From the NCBI RefSeq assembly GCF_001976145.1, contig NZ_MOXD01000018.1, positions 1 through 36,726 on the forward strand: a stretch of DNA of 36,726 nucleotides, in the 5' to 3' direction. The translations under genes were made by a program, and so were the position numbers. Position 1 is the first letter of the stretch; each line of letters begins with the position of its first letter. Positions 1 through 9,254 of the stretch are shown in pieces. Under the pieces are notes generated by a model. That model had not been told where the DNA came from, ran no database searches, and saw nothing but the letters and a program-made list of their open reading frames with translations. Source of the stretch: Serratia oryzae (GTDB taxonomy: Bacteria > Pseudomonadota > Gammaproteobacteria > Enterobacterales > Enterobacteriaceae).

Positions 1-414
1 TTCCCGCAGGATTTTCTCCACAATGCCCGGCACCGAGATATCCTGATAAATCGCGTTCTGATGGCTGCGTGACAGCAGCGCCAAGCGCGGTTGCAGGCAG
101 ACTTCATAGTGGCTTTCGTCGCGCGAGCTAGAAAGGCGCTTGAAGCCGGTGACCACCCCCTGAATAACCCGCTGCGGCTGTTGAATAGACACGCCAAAAG
201 CTTCGGCCTGCAGGGTGAAGGCGGCGTCCTGCATCAGCATGGTGTCCGGGGCGATGGCCTTGTCGCGGCTGGTGAACTGGATAGCGTAACGGAACGGCGC
301 GCTCAGCGCGTCCTCACCGGTAAAGCCCAGTACATCTATTTGAGCATTGCTGCCGCGGACCGCTAATTTGTGGTGGCTGTGGTCGAAAAATAGTGCGGCG
401 GAGGGATTACTCAT
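1..414 (-). CDS. vgrG: VgrG / TssI spike protein, N-terminal part (truncated by window edge)
   Basis: The reading frame starts at an ATG whose last bases overlap the clpV stop codon (ATGA) and stays open to the left edge, giving the first 138 residues. The protein begins MSNPSAALFFDHSHHKLAV and continues with a beta-rich gp27-like segment containing LGFTGEDALSAPFRY, GVVTGFKRLSSS and YEVCLQPRLALLSRS. This is the usual N-terminal pattern of VgrG proteins, which form the trimeric puncturing tip of the T6SS tail on top of the Hcp tube. The C-terminal part, where an effector domain might sit, is outside the window, so cargo cannot be judged. Position directly after clpV in a T6SS operon supports the call. 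An Rhs- or PAAR-linked form cannot be excluded. Confidence 0.9.
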   Translation of the reverse strand, partial: MSNPSAALFFDHSHHKLAVRGSNAQIDVLGFTGEDALSAPFRYAIQFTSRDKAIAPDTMLMQDAAFTLQAEAFGVSIQQPQRVIQGVVTGFKRLSSSRDESHYEVCLQPRLALLSRSHQNAIYQDISVPGIVEKILRE

Positions 415-3035
415 CGTTTTTCTCCATCAAATTCGAGCAGGATGCCCGCGTCCTTGCCCCACCCCAGCATCAGCCGGGTGGGGTGGTGTTTCGCTGCCTG
501 CTGGCTGAGCAGTTGTTGGCTCAATACCGGCAGGATATGCTGGTTCAGCAGGCTGTCGATATGGCGCGCCCCGCTGTCCGGTTGCAGGCAGGCCGCCACC
601 AGAGCGTCGGTCAGGCTGTCTTCCATCACACAACGCAGGCCGTAATGCTGCTGCAACCGTTGGGCCAACTGCGCCAGTTTGATGGTGACGATGCGTTTGA
701 GCGCCACCGCACCCAGTGGGCGGTAAATCAGGGTCTGGAAGCGCGCCAGCAGCGCAGGCTGGAAATGGTCACGCAGCAGCGGGTACAGCCGTTGGTTTAA
801 TGCGCTCTCTGGTGCCTCGGGGTGTTGGTTCAGGTATGACATCAACGCATCGCTGCCAAGGTTTGAGGTCATCACGATCACCGTGTTACGAAAATCAATC
901 TCCCGCCCCTCGCCGTCGCGCATCACGCCCCGGTCAAACACCTGATAGAACAGGTTGAGCACGTCGTGATGGGCCTTCTCCACCTCATCCAGCAACACCA
1001 CGCTGTAAGGCCGCTGGCGCACCGCTTCGGTCAGAATGCCACCCTGGCCGTAACCCACATAGCCCGGTGGTGAGCCTTTCAACTGGCTAACGGTGTGCGC
1101 TTCCTGGTATTCGGAGAGGTTGATAGTGATCAGCGACGCCTCACCGCCAAACAGGGTGTCCGCCAGCGCCAGCGCGGTTTCGGTCTTGCCCACGCCACTC
1201 GGGCCGACCAGCAGGAACACGCCCTGCGGGCCGTTGTCTGGCGTCAGCCCGGCGCGGGCGGCACGCAGCCGCTGTGCCAGCTCACCCAGCGCCGCCTCCT
1301 GCCCGATCACCCGTTTCGCCAACTGGCGTTCGAGCTGCAGCAATTCGCTCTGTTCGTCTTTCAGCAGGCTGCCCAGCGGCACACCGGTCCAGTCGGCAAT
1401 CACCGTCGCCACCGCCCGGGCATCCACGTCCAGCCACAACAACGGGTTGCAGCGCTGGATATCGTGCAACTGTGCCCGCAGTGCGTCACACTCCTCACGG
1501 CGGCTACCGTCCTGACGTGCTGCCAGCAGTTGTTCGGTTAACGCACGCTCGGCCTTGTATTGCACCGCCAGCCGGACCTCATGCTGCTGCAGTGCCCGCA
1601 GCCGGTCACTGATGTCCGCCAGGCGGGCCGGGTCAACCGCCGGGTCCAGCACCTTATCACGCTCAATCGCCTGTTGCTCGAGGGTCAACGCTGCCAGTTC
1701 CGCTCTGAGATGCACCATTTGCTGCGGTTCGCTGTCCAGCCCCATGCGTATCCGCGCACTGGCGGTATCCAGCAGGTCGACCGCTTTATCCGGCAACTGC
1801 CTGCCGGTCAGATAACGGCGCGAGAGCGTTACGGCCGCCTTTACCGCCGAATCGCGAATATGCACCCCATGATAGCTGGCATAGCGCGCCTTCAGGCCGC
1901 GCAGCATCCGGCAGGCGTTTACATCATCAGGCTCTTCCACTTTAACCAGTTGGAAACGCCGCTCCAACGCCGCATCACGCTCAAAATACTGCTTGTACTC
2001 CGACCAGGTGGTGGCCGCGATGGTGCGCAGTTCACCGCGCGCCAGCGCCGGTTTCAGCAGGTTAGCCGCATCGGCACCGCCTGCCTGATTGCCCGCACCA
2101 ATCAGGGTGTGGGCTTCGTCGATAAACAGCAATATCGGCGTCGGTGACTGTTGCACTGCCGCAATCACGTTCTTTAGCCGTTGTTCAAACTCGCCGCGCA
2201 CGCCGGCTCCCGCCTGCAACAGGCCTAAATCGAGGGTGCGTATCGTGATGTTGTTCAAACTGGCCGGGACATCGCCCTCGACCAGGCGCAGCGCCAGCCC
2301 TTCCACCAGGGCGGTCTTCCCCACGCCGGGCTCCCCCACCAGGATCGGGTTGTTCTTGCGGCGGCGGGAGAGAATGTCCACCATCTGGCGGATTTCGTTG
2401 TCGCGCCCCAACACCGGATCAATCTGGCCGCTGCGCGCTTTGGCAGTTAAATCCTGAGTAAATTTATCCAGTTCAGCCTGTAGAGCCTGATTCGGTTCGG
2501 CGATGGACGACGTGGCCTGCACCGGTACGTTAACCGGCCATTCCAGCCCTGGGGGCTTGGCAGGGCGTTCGTCCGATTGTGCATCCAGCAGAGGCAGCAG
2601 ATGGGCCAGTTGCGTGGCACTGAGGCTGAGCAGCGGCCATGCCGCGCTCTGGGTGACGAGAGAGGGGTTTGCGGCCAGGGCCATCAGCACATGTAATGAG
2701 CGCACTGCGTCCGTATTGACCTGGGCCGAGGCTTCCAGCCAGGCCTGTTGTATCAGGTGCTCCAGCGGGGCCGAGAGTTGCGGTTTGCCCTGGAACTGAT
2801 GCGGCAAACGCTCCAGGTGTGCCAGCAACCCGTGCCACAGGGCGTCCTGATCCCAGTCATAGCGCCGGGCGATCATCGAGATATCACCGTCCCCTTGCTC
2901 CAACAATTTGAGCAGCCAGTGCTCCACGGTGATCTCCGCATGGCCGCGAGTCTGGCACAAGGTGGCCGCTGCCGCCAATGCCTGGGCGCAGTAAGGATTT
3001 AACCGATGTAATAAACGTGCTGAATGATTGCTCAT
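411..3035 (-). CDS. clpV: T6SS AAA+ ATPase ClpV (TssH)
   Basis: The 874-residue protein is a ClpB-type double AAA+ ATPase. Residues about 1-160 form a Clp N-domain, which in ClpV binds contracted TssB/TssC sheath for disassembly. The first Walker A is GEPGVGKT at about 234-241 with Walker B IDEAH around D306-E307. A middle coiled-coil region follows at about 395-520. The second Walker A is GPSGVGKT at about 610-617 with LLDEVEKAH around D683-E684. The length fits ClpV. ATG at 3035 is preceded by GGGAAGAG, a good ribosome site. The stop overlaps the vgrG start by four bases. It lies after hcp across a 351-bp gap that holds a palindromic repeat. The T6SS context separates it from housekeeping ClpB. 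Confidence 0.96.
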   Translation of the reverse strand: MSNHSARLLHRLNPYCAQALAAAATLCQTRGHAEITVEHWLLKLLEQGDGDISMIARRYDWDQDALWHGLLAHLERLPHQFQGKPQLSAPLEHLIQQAWLEASAQVNTDAVRSLHVLMALAANPSLVTQSAAWPLLSLSATQLAHLLPLLDAQSDERPAKPPGLEWPVNVPVQATSSIAEPNQALQAELDKFTQDLTAKARSGQIDPVLGRDNEIRQMVDILSRRRKNNPILVGEPGVGKTALVEGLALRLVEGDVPASLNNITIRTLDLGLLQAGAGVRGEFEQRLKNVIAAVQQSPTPILLFIDEAHTLIGAGNQAGGADAANLLKPALARGELRTIAATTWSEYKQYFERDAALERRFQLVKVEEPDDVNACRMLRGLKARYASYHGVHIRDSAVKAAVTLSRRYLTGRQLPDKAVDLLDTASARIRMGLDSEPQQMVHLRAELAALTLEQQAIERDKVLDPAVDPARLADISDRLRALQQHEVRLAVQYKAERALTEQLLAARQDGSRREECDALRAQLHDIQRCNPLLWLDVDARAVATVIADWTGVPLGSLLKDEQSELLQLERQLAKRVIGQEAALGELAQRLRAARAGLTPDNGPQGVFLLVGPSGVGKTETALALADTLFGGEASLITINLSEYQEAHTVSQLKGSPPGYVGYGQGGILTEAVRQRPYSVVLLDEVEKAHHDVLNLFYQVFDRGVMRDGEGREIDFRNTVIVMTSNLGSDALMSYLNQHPEAPESALNQRLYPLLRDHFQPALLARFQTLIYRPLGAVALKRIVTIKLAQLAQRLQQHYGLRCVMEDSLTDALVAACLQPDSGARHIDSLLNQHILPVLSQQLLSQQAAKHHPTRLMLGWGKDAGILLEFDGEKR

Positions 3036-3386
3036 GCCCTCTTCCCTGTTCTCTTTTCCTGCCCGTCATGATGCCGTGCAGGCACGCTACCGCCCATAAC
3101 CGTTAACCGAGGCCCATAAGGTCATTGGATTTATTGTGAATGCGTTTGGCTGAATATCCCCGTCGTCTTTCACATTGCAGGGGGTAGCTGCCTTTACTCA
3201 GCCAAAAACACAACAAGTAACCCGCCAGGATTAATCAGTTCCCTCTCTTGGGATTAGGGTGAGGGGCGATCACCGACCTAAATCCCCTCACCCCGCCCTC
3301 TCCCACAGGGAGAGGGGGCATCACATTTAGCCTCTACGGCATAATGCTTTTTTTGCTTACCGGAACAGTATTAACAAGCAGACGGA
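3036..3386. other. 351-bp hcp-clpV intergenic region
   Basis: No convincing open reading frame was found here. The stretch holds a GC-rich palindromic element (listed separately) and A/T-rich flanks. Since hcp and clpV read in the same direction, it is the only long break inside an otherwise tightly packed T6SS operon. It could carry a partial terminator below hcp and a second promoter for clpV-vgrG, but no clear -35/-10 pair was identified. Confidence 0.6.
3241..3317. repeat. REP-like composite palindrome
   Basis: There are two nested inverted repeats. GGGTGAGGGG (3257-3266) pairs with CCCCTCACCC (3284-3293) across a 17-nt loop. CCCTCTCCC (3296-3304) pairs with GGGAGAGGG (3308-3316) across ACA. 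The sequence type, CCCTCACCC plus CCCTCTCCC with a short loop, resembles dispersed REP-like elements found between genes in many gammaproteobacteria. It lies downstream of hcp in the sense of transcription, so the transcript would fold into one or two stable hairpins. Confidence 0.7.
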
Positions 3387-3878
3387 TTACGCGGTAGTAC
3401 GTTCGTTCCAGGCATCGGAATGAATGATGTTGCCGTCTTTGTAGGTCCAGGTGATTTTTTCGTAACGCAGTTCAATCTCTTCCAGGTGGTTGTGCTTCTC
3501 TTTACCCGGATCCTTGATGTCGTGCATCTTCGGTGCCACTTTCACCACTTTGACGTTGTCCAGTTTGGTGTTGAAGTACTCCACTTCCTGGCCCGCATCA
3601 TCGATACGGTACCATTTGAACTCGGCGGTTTTCAGTGTCTGACCGGTGGTCACCGCCTTGTACAGGTACGGGCTGGAGGCGTCGATTTCCTTGGTGAATA
3701 CAAACGGCGTGTGGATACGGGTACCGGTCAGCTTGCCGGTGTTGTTGTCGGTTGGGATGTACAGGCTGTGATCCTGTGCCACCACTTCGATGCTGCCCTG
3801 GCGGCTTTGCACATCCACCGACCCTTTGATGTCTGCACCACCGTCGTCCTTCAGCCAGAGATAGACTGGAATTGCCAT
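3387..3878 (-). CDS. hcp: Hcp family T6SS tube protein (TssD)
   Basis: The 163-residue protein begins MAIPVYLWLKDDGGADIKGS and has the Hcp1 pattern: RQGSIEVVAQDHSLYIP, then THTPFVFTKEIDASSPYL-like residues (here IHTPFVFTKEIDASSPYL), and a C-terminal LEEIELRYEKITWTYKDGN segment. Hcp hexamers stack into the inner tube that is fired with the VgrG tip, and they can carry small effectors in the lumen. ATG at 3878 is preceded by AAAGGAGCTTTAC, a strong ribosome site suited to an abundant product. It follows the OmpA-domain gene by only 12 bp and precedes clpV. No C-terminal effector extension is present; the length is that of a plain Hcp. Confidence 0.96.
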   Translation of the reverse strand: MAIPVYLWLKDDGGADIKGSVDVQSRQGSIEVVAQDHSLYIPTDNNTGKLTGTRIHTPFVFTKEIDASSPYLYKAVTTGQTLKTAEFKWYRIDDAGQEVEYFNTKLDNVKVVKVAPKMHDIKDPGKEKHNHLEEIELRYEKITWTYKDGNIIHSDAWNERTTA

Positions 3879-3890
3879 GTAAAGCTCCTT

Positions 3891-5612
3891 TTATTGACGT
3901 AATAAGGTCACGTGTTCCGGTGACCCGGTTATCGAACCTGGCTCCGGGCAGGCCGAAGCCGCCGGGACCAGAGTGATTTCAACGCGGCGATTGGCCGCTC
4001 GCCCGGCAGCCGTCTCATTGCTGGCCACCGGTTGAGTCGCCCCAAAGCCCTGCACCGCAAAACAGCGTGCGGGCACTGCGCTGTTCTGCACCATCCAGTC
4101 ACGTACTGCTTCGGCGCGTTTCAACGAGAGTGGCTGATTGGTGTGTGCATCACCCGCACTGTCGGTATGCCCGGCCACCACAATCAATTCACCGGGTTTG
4201 GCCTTGATGTTAAGCAATGCCGCCACCAGAACTTTGGTGGCGTCGGGTTTGAGCGTGGCCTTGCCGGTATCAAACAGCGACAGGCTATCCAACTGCACGG
4301 TCTGCAGGGTATCCACCGTCGATGCGGCGAGGGAAACCGCTGCGGGCGCGGGAGGAACATAGCCCTTAATGGCGGCCATCAGCGGCTGGCGCAGGCGTTC
4401 TCCCTGATACAACCCGAGGCCCAGACGCAGCGGTTCACCGTTGCGAAACTGTTCATCCAGCAGCGCCATATCCTGACGCAGCACGGCAACGGCGCGGGCT
4501 TTCAGGTCGTGATCTTTCATTTCTACGCTGTCGTAATGGTGAATATCGAACGCGACACGCTGCACGAGCTGCCGGTTTTGCCAGGCACTGCTACACAGGG
4601 CCACCACAGCAGCCACCCCCAACAGGGTGACGGCATGGCGTAGTGCATACTGGCGTGGCGACACGCCACTGCCCATCGGCAGAGTGGAAAAGAGAAAGTC
4701 AGGAAAAGGCAGTGCGCGACCGTCGGTAACGGGTTCAGGGTGCCAACCTGCTACCCGGGTCAGGGCGGTGTGTGCTGCCAGCCACTGCTGCCAGAGAGAC
4801 GCAGCAGCCTGCCCCTGTAGCCCGGCCACCTGATGTAGAACCACCTGCTGCGGGGAGACTGCGGCCACCTCGTCGCTGTGTGTCTGCAGCGCGGGCAGCA
4901 CCTGCGCCTGCAGCCAGTTCTGGTGATGACGGAACAGCACCGCCTGCATCATCCGCTCAGCCTGCCCTGTATGGCTGCCCTGGCATTGCCAGTCTGCCAA
5001 CGTTTCCAGTTGGGTGACGCTCGGCCACAGAGTGACAGGCGGTGCCTGCTGTTGAGAGAGCCAGACCGGGGTCGCGGCGAGCGAGGTCGCCACGGTACTG
5101 CACAGGAGCAGCGGCAGCGGGCAGCGGGTATCGCGGCGCAGTTGCCCCAGTTGCCAGCGGAGTTCATGCAATGCGGTGGACAGCGCACGCGCGTCCGTCT
5201 GTTGTTGTGGGTTGACCGATACCATCACCGCCAACTGCGCAGCCCACGCAGGACGTTGCCACAGCAGTTGCCGTACGCACTGACGAAGCTGGCTGCTGTC
5301 ACCCACACGCAGCCAGTACCCTTGCGCACTTTGGCGCAGCGTCTCGGTGCCGAACAGGGAAGCAAGACCATCACCGCAGACCAGCACCACCGGCAAGCGG
5401 GTGGTGTCCGCCGGCAACCCGTTAAAACGGCTATCAGCCAACGCCACTTCAGGTTGGCGACCTGCCCGCCACAGCCCGAACCCGCAGGTCACGACAACCA
5501 ACAGGAAAGCGGCCCAGCGGATCAACGGGGAGAAAGGCAGGAAGACCAGGCACAGAATACTGGCCAGTAACCCTGCCCACGCCCAGAGAGCCTGTCGCCA
5601 CCGCGGATACAT
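3891..5612 (-). CDS. T6SS-associated OmpA-domain membrane anchor protein
   Basis: A frame opens upstream at 5675, but the best start is ATG at 5612, which shares a TAATG junction with the tssL stop and gives 573 residues beginning MYPRWRQALWAWAGLL. Two adjacent hydrophobic segments lie near residues 8-26 and 32-48, and a third lies around 325-345. The C-terminal ~110 residues form an OmpA-like peptidoglycan-binding domain: FDTGKATLKPDA, VVAGHTDSAG, NQPLSLKRAEAV and GRAANRRVEITL. The polar stretch between the membrane segments is poorly conserved and was not assigned a function. In related clusters such a protein supplies the peptidoglycan anchor for the TssL/TssM membrane complex when TssL lacks its own OmpA domain, as here. 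Confidence 0.85.
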   Translation of the reverse strand: MYPRWRQALWAWAGLLASILCLVFLPFSPLIRWAAFLLVVVTCGFGLWRAGRQPEVALADSRFNGLPADTTRLPVVLVCGDGLASLFGTETLRQSAQGYWLRVGDSSQLRQCVRQLLWQRPAWAAQLAVMVSVNPQQQTDARALSTALHELRWQLGQLRRDTRCPLPLLLCSTVATSLAATPVWLSQQQAPPVTLWPSVTQLETLADWQCQGSHTGQAERMMQAVLFRHHQNWLQAQVLPALQTHSDEVAAVSPQQVVLHQVAGLQGQAAASLWQQWLAAHTALTRVAGWHPEPVTDGRALPFPDFLFSTLPMGSGVSPRQYALRHAVTLLGVAAVVALCSSAWQNRQLVQRVAFDIHHYDSVEMKDHDLKARAVAVLRQDMALLDEQFRNGEPLRLGLGLYQGERLRQPLMAAIKGYVPPAPAAVSLAASTVDTLQTVQLDSLSLFDTGKATLKPDATKVLVAALLNIKAKPGELIVVAGHTDSAGDAHTNQPLSLKRAEAVRDWMVQNSAVPARCFAVQGFGATQPVASNETAAGRAANRRVEITLVPAASACPEPGSITGSPEHVTLLRQ

Positions 5613-6298
5613 TACGCGGGCCTCGGCAACAGAGTCGGCAATAAACCAGACAGTTGGTGATCGAGCCCCCACCACAGCAAGGCCACAGTGAGCCCGGCCA
5701 GCACCAGCCGCACTGGCCAGTAACGTAACCAGATACCCAGGCGATGGCGTGAGGCCGCAACGGCCAGGATTGGCTGCGACGGTATCATGTTGAACGGCAG
5801 AACCCGTACCGAGAGTTGATCGACCAGTTGTTCACGTTCCGGCGCGGTTAGGGAACGGTATCCGCCCAGGAACCCCAACATCAGCACCCGGTGAAAACAG
5901 ACCAGGACGGCACTGTCCGGCGCAGGCTCGCGCAACACGCTACGTATCCGCTCATACAATTGATGACCGGCGTCCAGTGTGTTGAAAAAGTGGGCCTGCA
6001 ACGGCGAATGACTCCAGACGAAGTAGGCATCATCCTGTACGCTACGCCCTTTCACGGTTTCATCCAGCAGCGCGCACTGGGCATACAGGATGTGCTGACG
6101 GCTCTGTTCACTGACGTCCGCCTCAATCAGCGCCTTCTGAATGTGTTCGATATCGGCCACGCAGCGCTGCCACAATACCTGACCTTCGCCTTCCTCACAG
6201 GCCATGCCCTGGCGCAGGCTGATCACCTGCAGCCAAGTATCTTGCAGTAACGCATCCATATCCACGTGCGGGGCAGATCGCTTCATCGACAGGCTCAT
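5612..6298 (-). CDS. tssL: T6SS membrane complex protein TssL (DotU/IcmH family)
   Basis: The 228-residue protein has the DotU/IcmH fold: a soluble cytoplasmic N-terminal domain with YAQCALLDETV around residues 72-82, FFNTLDAGHQLYERI, and VLMLGFLGGYR. One membrane segment lies near the C terminus (LVLAGLTVALLWWGL, about residues 197-211), which fits a tail-anchored inner membrane protein. TssL binds TssM and the baseplate through TssK. The start ATG overlaps the tssK stop by ATGA, indicating translational coupling. A second in-frame ATG four codons later is possible. It carries no peptidoglycan-binding extension; that function is on the next gene. Confidence 0.93.
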   Translation of the reverse strand: MSLSMKRSAPHVDMDALLQDTWLQVISLRQGMACEEGEGQVLWQRCVADIEHIQKALIEADVSEQSRQHILYAQCALLDETVKGRSVQDDAYFVWSHSPLQAHFFNTLDAGHQLYERIRSVLREPAPDSAVLVCFHRVLMLGFLGGYRSLTAPEREQLVDQLSVRVLPFNMIPSQPILAVAASRHRLGIWLRYWPVRLVLAGLTVALLWWGLDHQLSGLLPTLLPRPA

Positions 6299-7647
6299 GA
6301 TCGCAGCACCGCAAACAATTCAAGCTGAATGTCACCCAGCGTACCCGGCACGTAGAACACACAGGTTCCTGCTTCCAGCATCTGCTGTGCCGCCGGATTG
6401 TTCAGATCCAGGGCGAAGTACTGATTCTCCAGACGCAACGGAATGGCCGCCGGGACATGGCTCAGCGGGCGCAGCGGGATCCCGCTCAACGCGATGTTCA
6501 CCACCTTGCCGACATCATCCGGCGCGCCGACTTTACACAGTTGCGGGAACTGGGTTTGCAACTGTGCCGCCGGCAGGGAGGAACGCACGGACAGGTAGAA
6601 ATCCACCTCTTCGCGCAGACGCGGATCGTGCAGGGCACCGCGCCACTGATTGACGCGCGGCTCATGCACCAGTTCAATCGCCACCACCCGTGAAGGCAGG
6701 CTCACTTCCAGCAAGGTATTGAGCAAGGTGAAGAGCGGAGGGAACACCGCCGTCAGGCGATCGTGCTGATAGGCCGGAATAGCGGTGACGTCATGCTCCA
6801 GGGAAAAGGTCAGCAGGCTGCCCGCCAATCGGGCCAGTTCCTGGTACAGACGCTCAGGGTGTACCTGCGGGTAGCGCTGGAAATTCCCCAGCACCGGTTC
6901 GGCCCCGTTGAGGGCATTCAGCAGCCAGAACAGCGACACGTCGGCCACGGCAAAGTCGGCCATGCGCGCATTGCTTTCCCGGCGCATGCCCATCAGGCGT
7001 TGCAGACGCGCTCGCAGTTGCACCATCAATGACTCCAACTGCCCCTCACACCAGGGGCTGGCCCGCAGGCTCAGCAACGGCGGGATAAACTGCGTGTCCT
7101 GCGCCCAGCGGCCCTGCGCATCGCGTAATAACCGCACCACCGGGCAGATCTGGTAGTCACCATTTTCCTGGATGTCCAGACGCAGGGTGAGCTCATGGCT
7201 CATCACCGCAACCTGTTTTTTATCGTCACCATACTGGTTTTGCACATCACGCCACGTCTGACGGTAACGCACCGGCCGTTCGGCCCGCTCATCGGGTTGC
7301 AGGCAGTTGCCGCCGTTGGCATAGAGTTGCGGCAGGGCCAGCATCACCGTGACCGCCGTGGCGTCCGCAGGCAGGTTGGCCGCCAGGGTCAGCGTAGGCG
7401 GCAGCAGATCGGCACAGTCCGTGTCGACCAGCACACCGTCCTGAAACCGCACCTGTAGGCGTTCCGCTTTCAGACGCCCTTGCGCCAGCGCGTCCTGATC
7501 AAAGGTGGCATGCAGCACGCCCCAGGGATGCAAGACCCCCATCTGCGCAATGCATTCGTTGGTCCAGGCCTCCAGAGAGGCCTGTTGTTGAAACTGCTGC
7601 GGGGACACCAGGACCCCACGTGTCCATAACGGACGATCAATCTTCAT
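6295..7647 (-). CDS. tssK: T6SS baseplate protein TssK (VasE/ImpJ family)
   Basis: The 450-residue protein matches TssK in length and pattern, with an N-terminal PLWTRGVLVSPQQFQQQ stretch and WGVLHATFDQDALAQG. Later come RLQRLMGMRRESNARMADFAVADVS, and a C-terminal PLRLENQYFALD domain. TssK trimers link the baseplate wedges to the TssL/TssM membrane complex, the role of a phage receptor-binding protein turned inward. ATG at 7647 has an upstream GGAG at suitable spacing and follows tssC by 11 bp. The end overlaps the tssL start by four bases. No truncation or frame change is seen. Confidence 0.95.
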   Translation of the reverse strand: MKIDRPLWTRGVLVSPQQFQQQASLEAWTNECIAQMGVLHPWGVLHATFDQDALAQGRLKAERLQVRFQDGVLVDTDCADLLPPTLTLAANLPADATAVTVMLALPQLYANGGNCLQPDERAERPVRYRQTWRDVQNQYGDDKKQVAVMSHELTLRLDIQENGDYQICPVVRLLRDAQGRWAQDTQFIPPLLSLRASPWCEGQLESLMVQLRARLQRLMGMRRESNARMADFAVADVSLFWLLNALNGAEPVLGNFQRYPQVHPERLYQELARLAGSLLTFSLEHDVTAIPAYQHDRLTAVFPPLFTLLNTLLEVSLPSRVVAIELVHEPRVNQWRGALHDPRLREEVDFYLSVRSSLPAAQLQTQFPQLCKVGAPDDVGKVVNIALSGIPLRPLSHVPAAIPLRLENQYFALDLNNPAAQQMLEAGTCVFYVPGTLGDIQLELFAVLRS

Positions 7648-7658
7648 CGTGTCTCCGT

Positions 7659-9227
7659 TTACGCCTTCGCTTTCGGCATCTGCGACACCAGGGACAGGCC
7701 CACATCCAGCCCTTCGACCTGGAAGTGCGGCACCGCGTACAGCTTGACGCGGAAGAAGCCCGGGTTGTCTTCAATGTCTTCCACCGTCACCTTCGCATCA
7801 CGCAGCGGGTGCGACGCCTGCAGGTCATCGCCCGGATCGGTCATCTCGGTCACCAGGCCGCGCACCCAAGTGTTCAACTCCAGCTCCAGCAGGCGGCGAT
7901 CTTTGGTGGTGCCGATGTTCTCGCGCTGAATAAGCTTCAGGTGGTGAGCAATACGCGACAGCAGGAAGATGTACGGCAGGCGTGAGTTGATACGGCTGTT
8001 GGCCGTCGCATCTGCGGTGTCATACAGCGCCGGTTTCTGCGCCGAGTTGGCGGAGAAGAAGCAGGCATAGTCGCGGTTTTTGTAGTACGACAGCGGAATG
8101 AAACCGAGGTTGGCGAATTCAAACTCGCGCGTTTCCGGGATCATCACCTCAGACGGGATCTTCACCTGATTACCGGTGCCCAGATCGTACAGGTGGATCG
8201 GCAGATCGGTCACCGCGCCGCCCGCCTGCGGGCCGCGGATCTGCACGCACCAGCCGTTGTCGATAAAGCTTTTCACCATGTTGGCGGCAAAGGCGAACGA
8301 CGCATTGGTCCACAGGTATTTATCGTGGTCTGGGCCGGTGACTTCTTCCACATAGTTGAAGCTGCGCACCGGCACGGTATCCGGGCCATACGGCAGGCGG
8401 CCCAGCACGCGCGGCATCGTCAGGCCGATATAGCGCGCATCGTCGGTGTCACGGAAGGATTTCCACTTGATGTATTCGGCGCGATCGAAGTAGTTGCCGA
8501 TATCTTTGATGGCGGCTACTTCTTCCATGGAATTCTTGAGGAAGAACGCCGGGCCTACTGCGCCGATAAACGGCATATGGGCGGCAGCGGCCACTTTCGA
8601 GAGGTTGCGCAGCAATGCCACGTCTTGGGCGCTGGCATCAAACTCGTAGTTGGAAATCACCGCCCCAATCGGCTCACCGCCGGGGGTGTCGTACTCCTGA
8701 ATATAGGTGTGATGGTACAGGCCGCTCTGAATGATTTCCGGGCTGTCTTCAAAGTCCTGACGCAGGTCGTCTTTGGCAATGTCGAGCAGTTCCAGCTTCA
8801 CGTTCTGGCGAAAATCGGTTTTGTTCACCAGCGATTTCAGGCCACGCCACAGGGATTCCACTTTCTGGAACTCCGGGTGGTGCATCACCGCGTCCAACTG
8901 GCGGCTGATTTTTTCATCCAGCGCGGCGATGTGGCTGTCCAGCAGGTTCTTGTCGAGTTTCTCGACCTTCTGCGCCGACTGCTTGAGCAGGTCTAAAAAG
9001 ACGCTGACGGCGGCGGTAACGCGCTCATCCGCCGAGACGTCCGCCAGAGCATCACCATCCTGGAAAGCCTCAATGCCGTTAAGCTGGGAAACCGGGTTAA
9101 GGTTGATTTTTTCAAACAATGACGCGTAAACGCTGTGCGGCGCCGGGGCATTTTTTTCCAGCACGGTGGTAGTGTGGCTCTGACGTTGTGCCGTTCTTTC
9201 CTGCAGGGTTTCTTCCTGTCCAGACAT
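7659..9227 (-). CDS. tssC: T6SS contractile sheath large subunit TssC (VipB)
   Basis: The 522-residue protein shows the typical TssC signatures: FQKVESLWRGLKSLVNKTDF, YDTPGGEPIGAVISNYEFD, MPFIGAVGPAFF, MPRVLGRLPYGPDTVPV and, near the C terminus, SRIAHHLKLIQRENIGT. TssC pairs with TssB to build the outer sheath whose contraction drives the Hcp tube outward. Its N-terminal region is the usual ClpV docking part. ATG at 9227 is preceded by AAGGAAGAAACC. It lies 27 bp after tssB, in the usual B-C pair. The N-terminal ~40 residues are polar and probably flexible. Confidence 0.97.
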   Translation of the reverse strand: MSGQEETLQERTAQRQSHTTTVLEKNAPAPHSVYASLFEKINLNPVSQLNGIEAFQDGDALADVSADERVTAAVSVFLDLLKQSAQKVEKLDKNLLDSHIAALDEKISRQLDAVMHHPEFQKVESLWRGLKSLVNKTDFRQNVKLELLDIAKDDLRQDFEDSPEIIQSGLYHHTYIQEYDTPGGEPIGAVISNYEFDASAQDVALLRNLSKVAAAAHMPFIGAVGPAFFLKNSMEEVAAIKDIGNYFDRAEYIKWKSFRDTDDARYIGLTMPRVLGRLPYGPDTVPVRSFNYVEEVTGPDHDKYLWTNASFAFAANMVKSFIDNGWCVQIRGPQAGGAVTDLPIHLYDLGTGNQVKIPSEVMIPETREFEFANLGFIPLSYYKNRDYACFFSANSAQKPALYDTADATANSRINSRLPYIFLLSRIAHHLKLIQRENIGTTKDRRLLELELNTWVRGLVTEMTDPGDDLQASHPLRDAKVTVEDIEDNPGFFRVKLYAVPHFQVEGLDVGLSLVSQMPKAKA

Positions 9228-9254
9228 TGGTTTCTTCCTTATCTTCCCGGGCGA

